Assembly (NCBI GenBank): GCA_963965975.1
Contig: OZ014412.1
Coordinates: 10,893,849 to 10,957,848, forward strand
Direction: 5' to 3'
DNA from: Xestospongia bergquistia
Taxonomy: Eukaryota; Porifera; Demospongiae; Haplosclerida; Petrosiidae
Length of the DNA: 64,000 nucleotides
A model generated the notes under the pieces. That model had not been told where the DNA came from. It searched no databases and saw nothing but the letters and a program-made list of their open reading frames with translations. Made by a program: the position numbers and the translations under genes. Position 1 is the first letter of the stretch. Every line of letters starts with the position of its first letter. Of the stretch, positions 50,601 through 62,515 are shown one piece after another.

Positions 50601-53600
50601 ATAATTATTCTAGATAGACAGATATTCAGTAGACTATATTAAAAAACCAACTATTCAATTCAATAAAAGAAATAAAGGATAGATCTAATACAAGTACACA
50701 AATAAAGTAATATGGAGGTTTACTTCATATTTTTGATTTTTAATGTGTTTATTTGTTTGTTTAGTTTTTTCAATTAGTTTATCAACTCCCAGAGAAAGCA
50801 ATAGTTAAATGGAAAATGTGTAACACAATCAGATTTCAAGTGAAACTATTTATACAACAAACTTCTTATTAATATTGAAGTTGGGAGTTTCTTTACCACG
50901 TTATTCATGTTTTTAAGAAGAAAGATTATTTGAGCTATATGAATGTGATAAAATATATTCTGAAAAAAGGTACAGAACATTTCGACCAAAGGCCTTCATC
51001 AGCTGTATGAAACTAGGCAAAAAAGTCATGCTATTTATAGCAATGCATGATTGTTTACAGTTAGTAATTGGGCTAATTATTATGTAAAGGATACACTAAT
51101 ATAACTATGAGTATTGTAATGAAAGACATACTCAAAATGCATAGTCAGCACAGCCTACAATTTTAAAAACAAAACTACAAACTGCTGAGCAATATTTTGA
51201 CTTGTAGTGATTATTGTATTATTTTAATATTCTCATTCCATGAAATGAACCACCAATCATGTTATTATTATCAGAAATAAGGTGTGGTCATTCAACATTA
51301 GGGACTTTTGTAAACCATTTAATATACAGTGTACATGTACACCATTTATAATGTTGTCTATATGGAACTTCAACATAAACATACAAGTGTTATAACAGTA
51401 TACTATTTGACCTCTTTAAAATCATTTCAAGTACTAAACAGTCACACAAACAAATGATCACTGACTTTACCTTTTTTAAGACTGTCCTTTGTTTTAACAA
51501 TTTGCATTATCAACTCTTTATCTTTGCTAACTAAATCAAGTGGTGTTTTATTCTCGTTATTCTTTAAATTTGGGTCTGCTCCATTTGTCAAGAAAAATTC
51601 AATAGTATCTGTTTGATTCAAACGACATGCAAAATGAAGTGGGGTATCACCTTTCTATATGGTACAATAATAACACAAGATTATAACAATAAAAATTATA
51701 TCATATAAGTAATTACATTTTGAGGATGATAATTTCAAATTTCAAATGGATTAATATCATTGATAGTGATACGATAACTATCTCAACACTGACCTCATCG
51801 GCACCATTTAGATTCATTCCTTTTTGAATTAATAAATGACATATTTTAGTGCGACCTTTCCATGCAGCCAGATGTAGTGGGGACCTCTTGACCTAAATTT
51901 AAGAGATATCAAAAATATAATAATACAGTGTATCATAATCTATTAAGATACCTAATAACATACTCATAAATTATATAAATAAGTTTACATGAACAATATG
52001 CTTAATAAATATATTTAGTGGTTTAAGAAGAATATGCTAACATTGTTACAAATGAAGTTATAACATCAGCCTTTGAAAAAAATATTATTGAAGTGTAATG
52101 TTTGATATAAAGTAAAACAACAAGTAGCAAATATCAAGCAATAATCTATTTTTGTTCTGTCATTTTCAATTAAGAAGAAAGCTTGAGAAGCGGAGAAAGT
52201 CCCAGATGAAAGCCATAGAATTGAACACTATGATAAGTAGTAACCACAGACTAAATTAGTTAGGCTTGTCATGACAAATTTTCATTTTACTTGAAGACAA
52301 TTTTATTAGACACAGACCAACTTCTGTTAGTAACAATATATCATAAGCAGTAGGCTTACCATTACTGTTACTAACTATAATAGAAACTTACTGATATTGC
52401 TCAATAAACTCTAACTTTTAACTAATTGGTTGTCAAGATGGTAAACTTCATAAGAATTTTAATGACAAATCTACATCTTAGTATAAATGTTAAGTAGAAC
52501 ACAATGAAAAAGTTTTTCATTTGTTTACAAAGTTTGTATGTGCGCATGCACACGCACACGCACACACACACACACACACACACCCTAATACACACAAGAT
52601 GATCTATCATGTACAATAAACCTAGAAACCTTGCATGGTAGAAATAGTCTATGACTTGTGGTTCGTGGTAGACATTTGAAACTTTATAATTATCTTCTAC
52701 ATAATATGAAAGTTTAACATGTTTTCATTGTTGCTAGTACTAATATGAGTTCATTTTAATCAAAACAATTTTTGTCAAATGAATTGTAGTGTTGTTTAAC
52801 ACATAAATCAAGTTTTAAATTGTTACATAGATTTATCAACAACAAAATAACACATAGTAAACGTACACTAACTAGGTAACATTATACTGACCTCATCAAC
52901 AGCATCCAGTCGTGCACCTAACTGCACTAATTTATCAGCTACAGCATAGTGACCCCACCAGGCAGCACTGTGTAAAGGTGTAGTCTTGTCCTAAATAAGG
53001 AAGTGGTTACTTATAATACAACATGGAATTATCTATCTTGTTTTATTCAAATGTCCTTAATTACAAGGTATATACTCAATAATTATTAGTAACAATATTT
53101 CATATTAGTTACAAAGTTAGCTCTTAAAATACAAGGAGGTCAACTCTTAAAAAGTTGACACCTGCTTTAATAATCTTTGATATAAATGCTTTTTTAGTAT
53201 TATACAATAATTGTCATCCTACTAGCATATGTCTTCTTAACTATAGAGTTCCAGTGTTTGTAATTATTCATTAAATATAGTATTGTATTCCTTAATACAA
53301 AACAGTATATAAATACATAAAAATGACACAAATGTGTAACATCAGTGTTATAAAGGTTAGGCATATCACTGTTCATCACATTATGTCTCTAAGAGGTTAT
53401 ATGAACAACTCTAGCATATATAATATATTAGGACTTTAAGTGCATCATTATGTTTCTACTATATAGTTCATTAATAGCTACTATATTGAGTGTCCTATAC
53501 ATCGCTAAAATACACTAACAATACTTATCTTACCAGTAACAAAGTAAATATGTCACATAGTAACACTCACTTTAGTTGTAGAGTTAGGGTCTGCCTTCCA

Positions 53601-54757
53601 ATCAAGTAACTTGGACACAACTGCAGTGTGTCCATTCCTGGCTGCATGATGTAGAGGTGTATAAGAGAACTAAGAGAGAGGGAACATTACTCGGTAACCC
53701 AATATAATACATGAACATGTATATTTGTATCAGTACATTAAACGAGGAGGTATAGTATAAACTTGACCAAAATAAATGACTAAAAGATAACATGATCACA
53801 AGGATAGATCATATTGACATTGTCATTTGGAAGCTGATGATACAACAGAGGCTACAGTAAAGCTATAGAAACATATACATGTGATTGGAAGAACTTATTA
53901 AAAGGCTCAAGGTATTCTTATGACTGAAATCACTGAATTACCAATAATATTAGTATCTTTATTACTATACGATGAATAACAAGTGGTCATCAAGTTGGTA
54001 AATGGTAGATACTAAATATCACTCCATATACATTATTAATTTAAAGTGGTAGGCAGATCAAAAGATACCTTAAAAAGAGTCATTAGCCATGTCAAAGTTT
54101 AATAAACAACTATATACAATCAGCAAGTTGACATAACTAATTGAGTTTATATAAATTTGAAGGGTGGTTAGGTTGTATACCATTAGATACATAATGTAGA
54201 CAATGTTAGTATGTTAACATTACAAGAGTTATATTATAAACTTACAGGAGGTTGTCTTTTGTCCAGAGTGTTGACATTGGCTCCTCTCTTTAGAGCAAGC
54301 TCTACATTATCAACATGTCCACTTTTAGCTGCATCCAATAGTTTCTCATCCTATACAGTAAAAGCATACATTATAAAGAGACATAACATTATTCATTACT
54401 ATACAGTGAGCATTAAATAGAGTAAAGTTGTAAACTATATGTAGTCATAGTTAAGAAATATGTGATAATTATTACTTATATAGTGACTCCAAATCAAATG
54501 CAAAATGATCATTCACCCTGTCATTAAATTAATTAAAGGTAATAATATATAAAAATACATTAGACAACTTGGGCACTATGATAATACTGTAATGTAATGA
54601 AGACAAGATTAAAGACTAAATGACTAAGTAATATAGACTATGATGATGTTTGGCCTTAATTCGTACTTGTATATGACATGTTAGATCGCGCAATTAAACT
54701 ATTTTTACTATATGACAATTGACAAGTAAGTTATAGACTTACTTCCTTTTGAGACAT
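47613..54757 (-). CDS. Ankyrin-Roc-COR-Death protein (DAPK-like, no kinase), 1015 aa
   Basis: Ten coding exons: 54743-54757, 54246-54350, 53571-53669, 52892-52990, 51794-51892, 51471-51654, 48597-50311, 48100-48553, 47708-47974 and 47613-47623, together 3048 bases in one frame. Residues 6-200 are five ankyrin repeats, about one per exon (DEKLLDAAKSGHVDNVELAL, TPLHHAARNGHTAVVSKLL, TPLHSAAWWGHYAVADKL). The Roc GTPase has the P-loop GPPAAGKT (Lys232), a long acidic insert, DSGGQPQF near 401 and TNHD near 498. A COR-like region follows (IPIRWYVFELRVKE, then LHSLSLFLYFPE). Residues 924-1012 are a Death domain (WYEMGDLLGVDSNTLEGL, KMLQKWLDN, TWENILKIL). DAPK1 has the same order after its kinase, which is absent here. 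A possible 6-base microexon near 48,048 would keep the frame. Likely a cytoplasmic signalling scaffold; partners unknown. Confidence 0.85.
50980..51002 (-). ncRNA. Hammerhead-ribozyme-like core in an intron
   Basis: On the minus strand CTGATGA is followed by A, a GGCC/GGTC stem with a TTT loop, and then GAAA. These are the invariant core elements of a hammerhead in the right order and spacing. Sequence such as GATGAAGG..GAAAYGT is known from the ends of Penelope-like retroelements, which carry hammerheads with very short helix III. No reverse transcriptase was seen nearby, so this is probably an end relic sitting in the host intron between the ankyrin and Roc exons (50312-51470). The rest of that intron shows nothing else. 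Cleavage activity is untested. Confidence 0.5.
52549..52583. repeat. CA microsatellite in a ROCO-gene intron
   Basis: CA run with a few CG interruptions. Confidence 0.9.
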
Positions 54758-54960
54758 GCTCAGCTACTGCGTTGTCGGTAGACGAGGTACTCGTTGCCTG
54801 CAAAAGCCACTTTATTCATTTAACAGTTCACTAATTATTTATCTTATAGTTATTTGATACGATAAGAACTGATTTACCTGGGTTTGAGGAGTCCTTTACA
54901 AATTCTGCGCTAAGTAGGATGTTTTGTCGGAGTTATTGGTGAGAGCCTCGATAGTATCCG
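54758..54960 (-). promoter_or_regulatory. Untranslated leader and 5' intron of the ankyrin/ROCO/Death gene
   Basis: On the minus strand a donor (CCCAG/GTAAATCAG) near 54,880 and an acceptor (CTTTTGCAG) near 54,799 frame a short 5'UTR intron, leaving about 40 untranslated bases before the ATG. The transcription start is not visible. Confidence 0.45.
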
Positions 54961-55916
54961 TACATCAAATTGAACGAAATATGGTTGTGTTTAAATAAAA
55001 TTGGAATTAACGATAATACTGCTAATTAACAAGAAACAGGAAGTTGTTTTAGAAACAGCAAGTGAAGGGAGGCACTTAATTTTAATACTACTCTCTCTTT
55101 AGGAGCTTTTGTTATTTAGGAATGTTTTGGGTGAGGTCTAGAAACCTTGTGAAAAATTGTATAATGAGCATTGATTACTGAATTTTGGCATGGAAACCCC
55201 CTCAAAAGTTTGGCATTACCTGTGACATGATCATATACACCATTATAAAAGTAAATTCAAGGAACCAAAACATTTAATTTAATATAGTTCTAAAAGTTAC
55301 TTGGATATTTGATGTGGATCACCTCCCATGCATACCTAAAGAGTGAACATTATACATGGAACTTTATATTTAAGAATGTGTACCTAAAATTTGGGATCTA
55401 GGATCTAGCTAAGAATATGTTTACCTATATATACTTAATTGAATATTATATACTAACTGTTATGCTGCAATATTTGTACAGAATGATAATTCAACTACCC
55501 TAATTGTTATATATAACAACAAGATGAGGTGGTCTAGTCTAGAAAATCACAAATATTCAATTTTTCTTTTATACACTAAATAAAATAACTATTTATGATA
55601 TGAGAAATTCAAGCAGTTAACACTAAAGAACAGGATTAGACTCTTCATCCATACCTGTTTATACATAATTAAACTGTAAGTAATCAAGCACCTATATAAA
55701 ATATTTAATTTCACAAATACTATTTATTTAAGCTTATCTATACTGGATGCATTGTTCCTAGCTATAATATGATTTCAAATTGTTTTAGCTTTGTACTACA
55801 AATCAACATGTTGAGGTTTGTTAGTACTTATTGCATTTATTAAGCAAGAGCTAATACATATGAAGTTCCAAATTTTTAAATAATGTTATTAAGAGCATAT
55901 TAAAGTTAAGTGAGAT
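54961..55916. other. Intergenic stretch
   Basis: AT-rich, no supported gene or element seen. Confidence 0.5.
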
Positions 55917-56175
55917 GCATGCATTTAAATGTGAAGAATACCTTATTGCTTCTAGTGATATAGCAAAAGCTCGTAGTCTTGTCAATGAACAGACACTTTA
56001 TAATGCATCCACAATCTTGTACGAAACATATAATGTAACCATTAACATTCTCTTTGAATTATGTGGAACTGACCAGTACTAGTGGAAAGCCAATCTGTCA
56101 GACTTTGGTTCAGCTAATATTGCTCAAAACACATATATAGAGATGTATATATTTAATCCCATTACTCCTTATTAA
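55917..56175 (+). pseudogene. Protein-kinase fragment
   Basis: A readable plus-strand piece, WKANLSDFGSANIAQNTY, matches the DFG segment of a kinase catalytic domain (KxxLSDFGSAN is common in tyrosine-kinase-like kinases). Upstream, in the same frame but across a stop, lies CEEYLIASSDIAKARSLV, which I cannot place. No glycine loop, catalytic loop or APE motif is visible, so this is an isolated remnant. Confidence 0.4.
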
Positions 56176-56219
56176 CCAATGTCAATCACAGGTTGTCCTT
56201 CCATTTTAATGTCTTTGTT

Positions 56220-57774
56220 GAGACCTGTTAATTGAGGTCTCTTTGTTATCTATAAAATTGATAATAAGGTAAATATTAATTTTTGTTTGTTTTTCTTGAT
56301 GAGGTTGTCTGGCAATTTGCTGGTACAGTCTTGTGTATTTTTCTCTAACAATTTCAAGATGTCTTCTTAACTCTTCTGTTGATGGTATCTTGAAGTTTCT
56401 GAGCCAGACAACTGATTACCTGATTATTCTCTTCTAGTTCAGTCAATAACAATAGAAGTTGTAAGAGTTCAAAAGGGGAATAAGTCTAAGAACAATGCGT
56501 CACGATACAATGTTTCTGTCGATATTCAATTTTTCTTTTATACACTAAGAACACAGAAACAATTAATACAAAAGTAAGCATATAATTTAACAAGCTATAG
56601 GATGGCCATTGAACTAGAATGGTATTTTATATAATAAAGAACCACTGTACGAAGTACTGTCTGTAAAGTATGTGTAACACTATTCTCATATACTATAATG
56701 AATGCATAGTGAAAGTGATGTGTTGTTTTACAAGTGTTATCCCTGGCTTATGCTTAGGAAGGTTTAGGGGGTGGAGATAGGAAACAATATAAACATCCTA
56801 TTATGATACAAGTGGCATGCATAGTTTACAGATGGCACTTGGTACTGCTGTTTTGATTATACGTGTATACTTCACTTAATATAATATGAGTTTGCTGTAA
56901 CTACCTTGTTTGATCTCTGTTCACTTTTGGTAATTTCAAAAATGACGTATTTATTCCTGTCACTAGCACAAACTGTGTCTGCAGGTGTTTTCCTTCCAAA
57001 TTATGTGACAATAGTACTTGTATCATTGTACACAAACAATTGGATACAGTCAACTTGACACAACTGACAGGCAACATGAAAAGGAGTATCACCAACCAAT
57101 ATATGAAAATTATATAGGTTGTTACACCATTTTACGATTTAATAGAATGAGAATATTTAGTAGATCAAAAGGGCAAAAAGCATAAATTTAATGACTTGTC
57201 CACAAGTTGTGGAAGACAACAATTTGTAATGTCAGTAGATGTCCTCTATTTCACCAAACATGCCAATAATACATACATTATAGTACTAATAATTCATTTG
57301 ATTTATGAACATGTGACGAATAATTACTTCATTGCATGCTCACATAATCAATAGTATAAGAAATGCACATGCTAAATGAGAGAAATTAAGTTAAAGTCAT
57401 AAATTATAACGACACTAAAAATTTGGATGTTATATGTGCTGATAGTAAGGTCATTGGTGTATATGAATAGAACTGGATTTTCTAACGTTGAATCATTTAC
57501 TATACATAGCATTAAAGTCAATAGCCACAGCATGAACAAACTAAGTACTCTGATTTGAAGTAATGCTAGTATGTATTCTATATCTTTCTTGATTGGATTA
57601 TATTTATAATCATCAGAAGAATCTTTAACTTACTAGTCCACAATTAATTATTGATAAGAGCTTCTTCAATGCTTCCTCTCATAGCTGCATGTAACAATTC
57701 TCTGTTCTGTAATCATGAATAATCAAATATATATTAGTAATTATCATCAGACTCACCATCTCTTCTTTAGACAT
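56220..57774 (-). pseudogene. Decayed ankyrin-repeat paralogue of the adjacent ROCO gene
   Basis: Three pieces mirror the start of the gene at 47.6-54.8 kb. MSKEEM at 57757-57774 with a GTGAGT donor corresponds to MSQKE. NRELLHAAMRGSIEEAL from 57,706 corresponds to DEKLLDAAKSGHVDNVEL but stops early. GDTPFHVACQLCQVDCIQLF near 57,100-57,040 corresponds to GDTPLHFACRLNQTDTIEFF and is also interrupted by a stop. Further 3', at about 56,270-56,510, a coiled-coil-like stretch (STEELRRHLEIVREKYTRLY) and a leucine-rich one (PFELLQLLLLLTELEENN) lie in different frames. Roc, COR and Death parts are not visible. Regions between the pieces are AT-rich without signals. Confidence 0.6.
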
Positions 57775-58333
57775 CTTTCATATATATTTTACTAATTTAT
57801 ATGAGTACTTGTACTCAAGAAACAACTTATCATTCTCACTGCAAATAAATAATGAAACTCTTGCATAGGATAATCAATAATTCTGTTATAACTCACAATA
57901 CCTATATATACTAAATGATAGTATTTCATTATACATAATACTTCCTTATACATTACTTATTAGTATATATCACTGGATACATAATATTTTTAATAGCATT
58001 AAATTTGTTAAGCTTAGTTTATTGGTAAAGCAATTTGTATCTTCCTTATATTGTGATAGTATATACTATATATGTATGTACCTATAGTACTATAACATAT
58101 TCTAAATTGACTTACATTAATTTCCTGTAGGATTAAGTGAATTATATAATAGACTAGATGCTTCTAACTTCCAATGCTATACACTAGCTATGTTAACTAA
58201 CACTCAGCCACTTGAACATTAGATGGGCTTATAATTAAACAGTTAAAAACACCATAACAGTATTACATTGTGTATACTTTAATGATCATGTCATTGAAAT
58301 AATATGTACAAAGAAGTCAAAGCAGAAAATTTT

Positions 58334-60482
58334 TTATGACAGTATTAAAGCTGTTATGATCCCTCCTGCAAACATCGCTGGTACAACCAGTAGTGACATA
58401 TCTGCTAATAAACCCATGCCAGAGATACCATGGCCACTATAAATAGATAGAATTAAAAAGAATTATGATTAATTATCAAAATTCCCACAGAGTACTTATA
58501 GATCGATAAGTACATTGTTATTGTATAAATTATCCATAATCATTTGCATTACATAGTATATAATCACATTGATTTTTATAACATGAGACATTATCTTATC
58601 TGATCTTGTGATCATGAGATTATGGCAGCAAAATATGTCATTAGGCAAAATATGCAAGCTTTTATTAATATTTAACTTAATTTTCATGTTATAAAATGAC
58701 AAAGGCAAAGTGAAAAAGCTTTATTATATCAATTAACATCATACTTTAAGTTATACCTTGTGCAGCCAGATGCCAATCTTGCTCCAAATACTAAAAGCAT
58801 TCCTCCAATAAATACTACTATAGGATCAAAACCCATAACACTGCCCCATGATCCTGACAAGGTAGCAGAAATAGCTCCGCCCAAAATGGCTCCACCTGCA
58901 TAGAAGACCTGTGGAAAGTAATTAAATGCATTTAATATGAACATCTATATATATTATGTATGTTGTCATTATATTAATATGTTTATTAATTTTATATACC
59001 TGCCACCAGGCATCCATTCCATGACGAAACATAGCAAAGTAAGAAAATGTTCCTGTTGTTGAGACACCAAGTATATCCAGGGCTTTGGCTATTAATGTAC
59101 AATAAAATGAACTTCCTCCTATAGTATCTTGTAACACAAGAACCAATGGAATCTGGAGACTGCCCAAAATAATTCCACTAACTATTGGACTCCATGACAG
59201 TTGAAATAAAGGTGATATGTAGTCAGATGAAGTCTAACAATAAAGTATGTATTAGAGTAAAATAAATATCTGAACAGTATTAAAGGATACAAACCACATT
59301 AAACATACCATCACTTCTGACCTCCAAGGTATCACAATGTCTACAAGAACTGCCACACCTCCCAAAAAGAGAGAAAAAGGTATAGCCAGTTGGAAATGAG
59401 ACATTGAAAGGTGCTCATCAACACTGCATATATACAAATGATTGACTTTAATCATAAAAAAGTTTTAAACAAACAATTTATTTTCATTATTTCTTTTTGG
59501 AGGTACATAATGGTAAATCACACTGTAGAGCAAAGCTCCTGTCAAACAACCAGCAAATGTGAACCCTATATATAATGTTGTCAGATACTGTGTACAATTT
59601 ACATGATATGTGTATATACCTGCATGTTGTGTTGCTGTACCAACTTGTATTAAAACCATTCCTGGACACTATACAACAAAAATTAATGTTCGTAGTTATT
59701 ATTATCCATATACAATACATGTTGACATTTCTCTGCTTGAATGTACATGTAGAGGGCTTGATGACTATGTTCTATTCAAGTCTACCACTACTAAGTTAGC
59801 ACTATGGTATACAACAATATTATATAGCCTATGCTATGATATATCATAATGCTATATAGACTACACTATGGTATAGCACAATGTTAAATAGACTATAGCT
59901 AACAACAAATTAAAATTACATCTTACTGAGCCAGATAGTGTCATTCCTATTCCAATCATTGCTCCACCAAGAATGCTTCTTAAAACAGTCAGTGATGTTA
60001 AGCCTTTAGCAAACGTTTTACGAGCAGATTTGAAACAATCATGTGTTAGTGGTAAATAAGATAAAATGGCTAAAACACTGGCACCTGTTTAGAAATCAAG
60101 ATAATGCGAAGTTCATAACACAATGAACATTTACTTGTAGCAGCTGATGTTAAGAACATTTTCAACATTGTATATTGAGAAAATAGCATTTGGTTCAATA
60201 TTACTGATGGAACATACACTATAAGAGAAACAATATTTATTTCATATTATTTAATAATAAGGCAAGAATTAATTAGACTAAGAGGAAGAAACCTTTTGCT
60301 TTCTCAGCTACTACACCAAATATTACTCCACATGTTATGCTAACAGAGCAGGATACAAAACCCATCTTAATAGTCGTGGTTTTGTTGCCATCACTTGAAT
60401 ATGTCACCATATTTGTTTGATTCTTGCTTATTGATATTGAAGAAGATGATATGTCTTTCTTTATTCCTGAGTAACTGTCCAT
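58334..60482 (-). CDS. YeeE/YedE-family sulfur (thiosulfate-type) transporter, 391 aa
   Basis: Nine exons (60293-60482, 60135-60218, 59927-60084, 59620-59668, 59475-59565, 59309-59423, 59000-59233, 58757-58908, 58334-58436) give 1176 bases in frame. The protein is strongly hydrophobic after residue 40, with many glycine-rich helices. Two internally similar halves carry the family signatures: GMTLSGSCPGMVL with Cys145 and GARLASGCTSGHGISG with Cys356. In the bacterial thiosulfate transporter TsuA, cysteines in such motifs carry the substrate. The N-terminal 40 residues are Ser/Thr-rich and probably cytosolic. The length is normal for the family. The family is mainly bacterial; eight spliceosomal introns show the gene is long settled in this genome. 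The substrate is inferred. Bases 57,775-58,333 show nothing I can support. Confidence 0.88.
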
Positions 60483-62515
60483 ATTGATAGCAATATATTT
60501 AAAGACTTGATGTATATCTTCTGTTAATAGGAAGTTATGTTACAAGACAGTTCACTGTCAGTCACTAGTATACACCCACACTGACTTATAACAACTACAG
60601 TAATACAGTTCTAGCCTTTAACTGCCTTCACTAGCTGTATAACTAATATCATGTTGACTGCTAAATTTGGCTGTCAATATATTCTTCTTAAACATATAGT
60701 ATGCATGTAGTGTGAAGTGGTGTCACATGAGATTATTTTCTGTTACTAACAAATAAAGTATGTTGTATTAGCTTATTGTAGTGAATAGTCATTTAATAAG
60801 ACACTGTAATAGAATGTTACAAATAAAGATAGTTATGCCCATAGACTATGTAACTATAACGAGAGGGAAAAAGGCAGGAACATTGTACATATGAATGCTG
60901 TAATGAAATGCAGGATGCAATAGTACAAGTGAAGATGTCTTTGAATCTGTTGTATATGTATATGTGTGTGTGTGTGTGTATTTATACATGTATGTATATA
61001 TGTATGTATAGTTGTATGTATGGATATATGCATTTATGTATATGTGTATGTCTTCAATGTCTTCAATTTCAACAATTATGTAATTATAATAGTGAAGGAG
61101 CTAATTACTTGGATCATACACTCAGTGACCATGAAACATTCAAATAGACTGTCCTTTTTTATTATAACAGGAAATACTATTACTATAATGACAGTAAAAT
61201 AGTTGAAAACTGTATCAAACTGATAATGTAATAACAAGAAGAAATATAAAAAAGACAAACCTGTTAGAAAAATTATGTATAATGTTTAATTGTTAAACTG
61301 ATTCATTTCATCTTTCTCATATGAAGTGGATATGGTTTTTGAATCTTGTCCTTGATATCCTTTATCTCACTGTTGCTCCTTTATTAGTTCTACATAAGAT
61401 TGTGTTATATACATAATAATAAGATATTATCTTATAATTTAATAATATTAATAATATAACTCTTGATAAATGAACAATTCCTATTCTTATAATATACACT
61501 TATTACATTGTTTTGTCCTAGTAATTACAACAAATGTAGCACAACTGAGACCTAATAGAGTAGCAATATCCAACTAAGAGAATTATATCAATCATTAAAA
61601 TAATATTATTTAACAATATTAATTGATTTCTTTAATAGCTTGACTAAACACTTTACATATACAGTACCTTTTAGCATTTTAGTCATGTATATTATATGGT
61701 CATTTTCACCACACCCTCTAATTCACTAATATTAGATGAAGAAAGCTACATGTGTGTACATGTAACAACAGGAGCACTCCTGGTAATTACTCAGTAACAT
61801 AACATTATTGTAATATATTTTTCTCAATGATAATAAACTGTCATATAATTTCTGACAGCCCTATGTAGGAATGGCAGTATTGACATCCCTACATGGTAGC
61901 TACTATCAAAGATATGATGTTTTGTTGCTATTGTTTTATGAGACAAACAGTCCCATAAGGGATCTAATGTAAAAGACTCTTTCATCATTATATAGAAAGT
62001 TTTCATTATCATCATTCATACCTTTAATAATTAAATGAATTACTTTAGTTGATTTGTTTAAAGTATGTACTGACAAGCTGTAAAAATATCTTTCAAATAG
62101 TGTTCATGTACTTCTATGTGGCTACTATATAGTAATGTCCATATTCAGATTCCTATGTTGGGCTTGTTTGAGATGTTTTACTGCCATCACTATATTTAAT
62201 CATTTTAAAAATTTTATTTGCTTATAATAATTCTGAATTTGTTTCACTTCAAAAACTACTAGATTATTGTTAATGAGTGTTGTTAAATGCATCAACAGCT
62301 AATACAGTTTAATAGTTTACTTGTGTAAATTTATTTATTCTTATTGATTCAACTCTGAGTATTTTCAAAGACAATAACAAAATATTAATAAGATTAACAA
62401 ACGACTTCAGCTCTAATAAAAGGGTTCAATAAAAAGTAAACACTACAGCTGTTCTAATAATACTATATATCTATTTTATTTATATCATAAAAATGACAGT
62501 TAGCAAACTTGTTTA
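60483..62515. other. Intergenic stretch with a GT repeat
   Basis: About 2 kb. A GT microsatellite at 60959-60979 leads into GTAT-rich sequence to 61,050. On the minus strand an exon-like piece at about 61,497-61,571 (LDIATLLGLSCATFVVITR) and a possible tail at 61,290-61,360 (YQGQDSKTISTSYEKDEMN) could be gene remnants, but I cannot link them. The open frame at 61,824-62,015 has no support. Confidence 0.5.

Noticed and set aside
60908-61202. Cys/Val/Tyr-rich small proteins on the plus strand
   Set aside because: They are translations of the GT/GTAT microsatellite and flank; no conserved motif.
61824-62015. 63-codon minus-strand frame
   Set aside because: No splice sites, domain or paralogue; expected by chance at this length.
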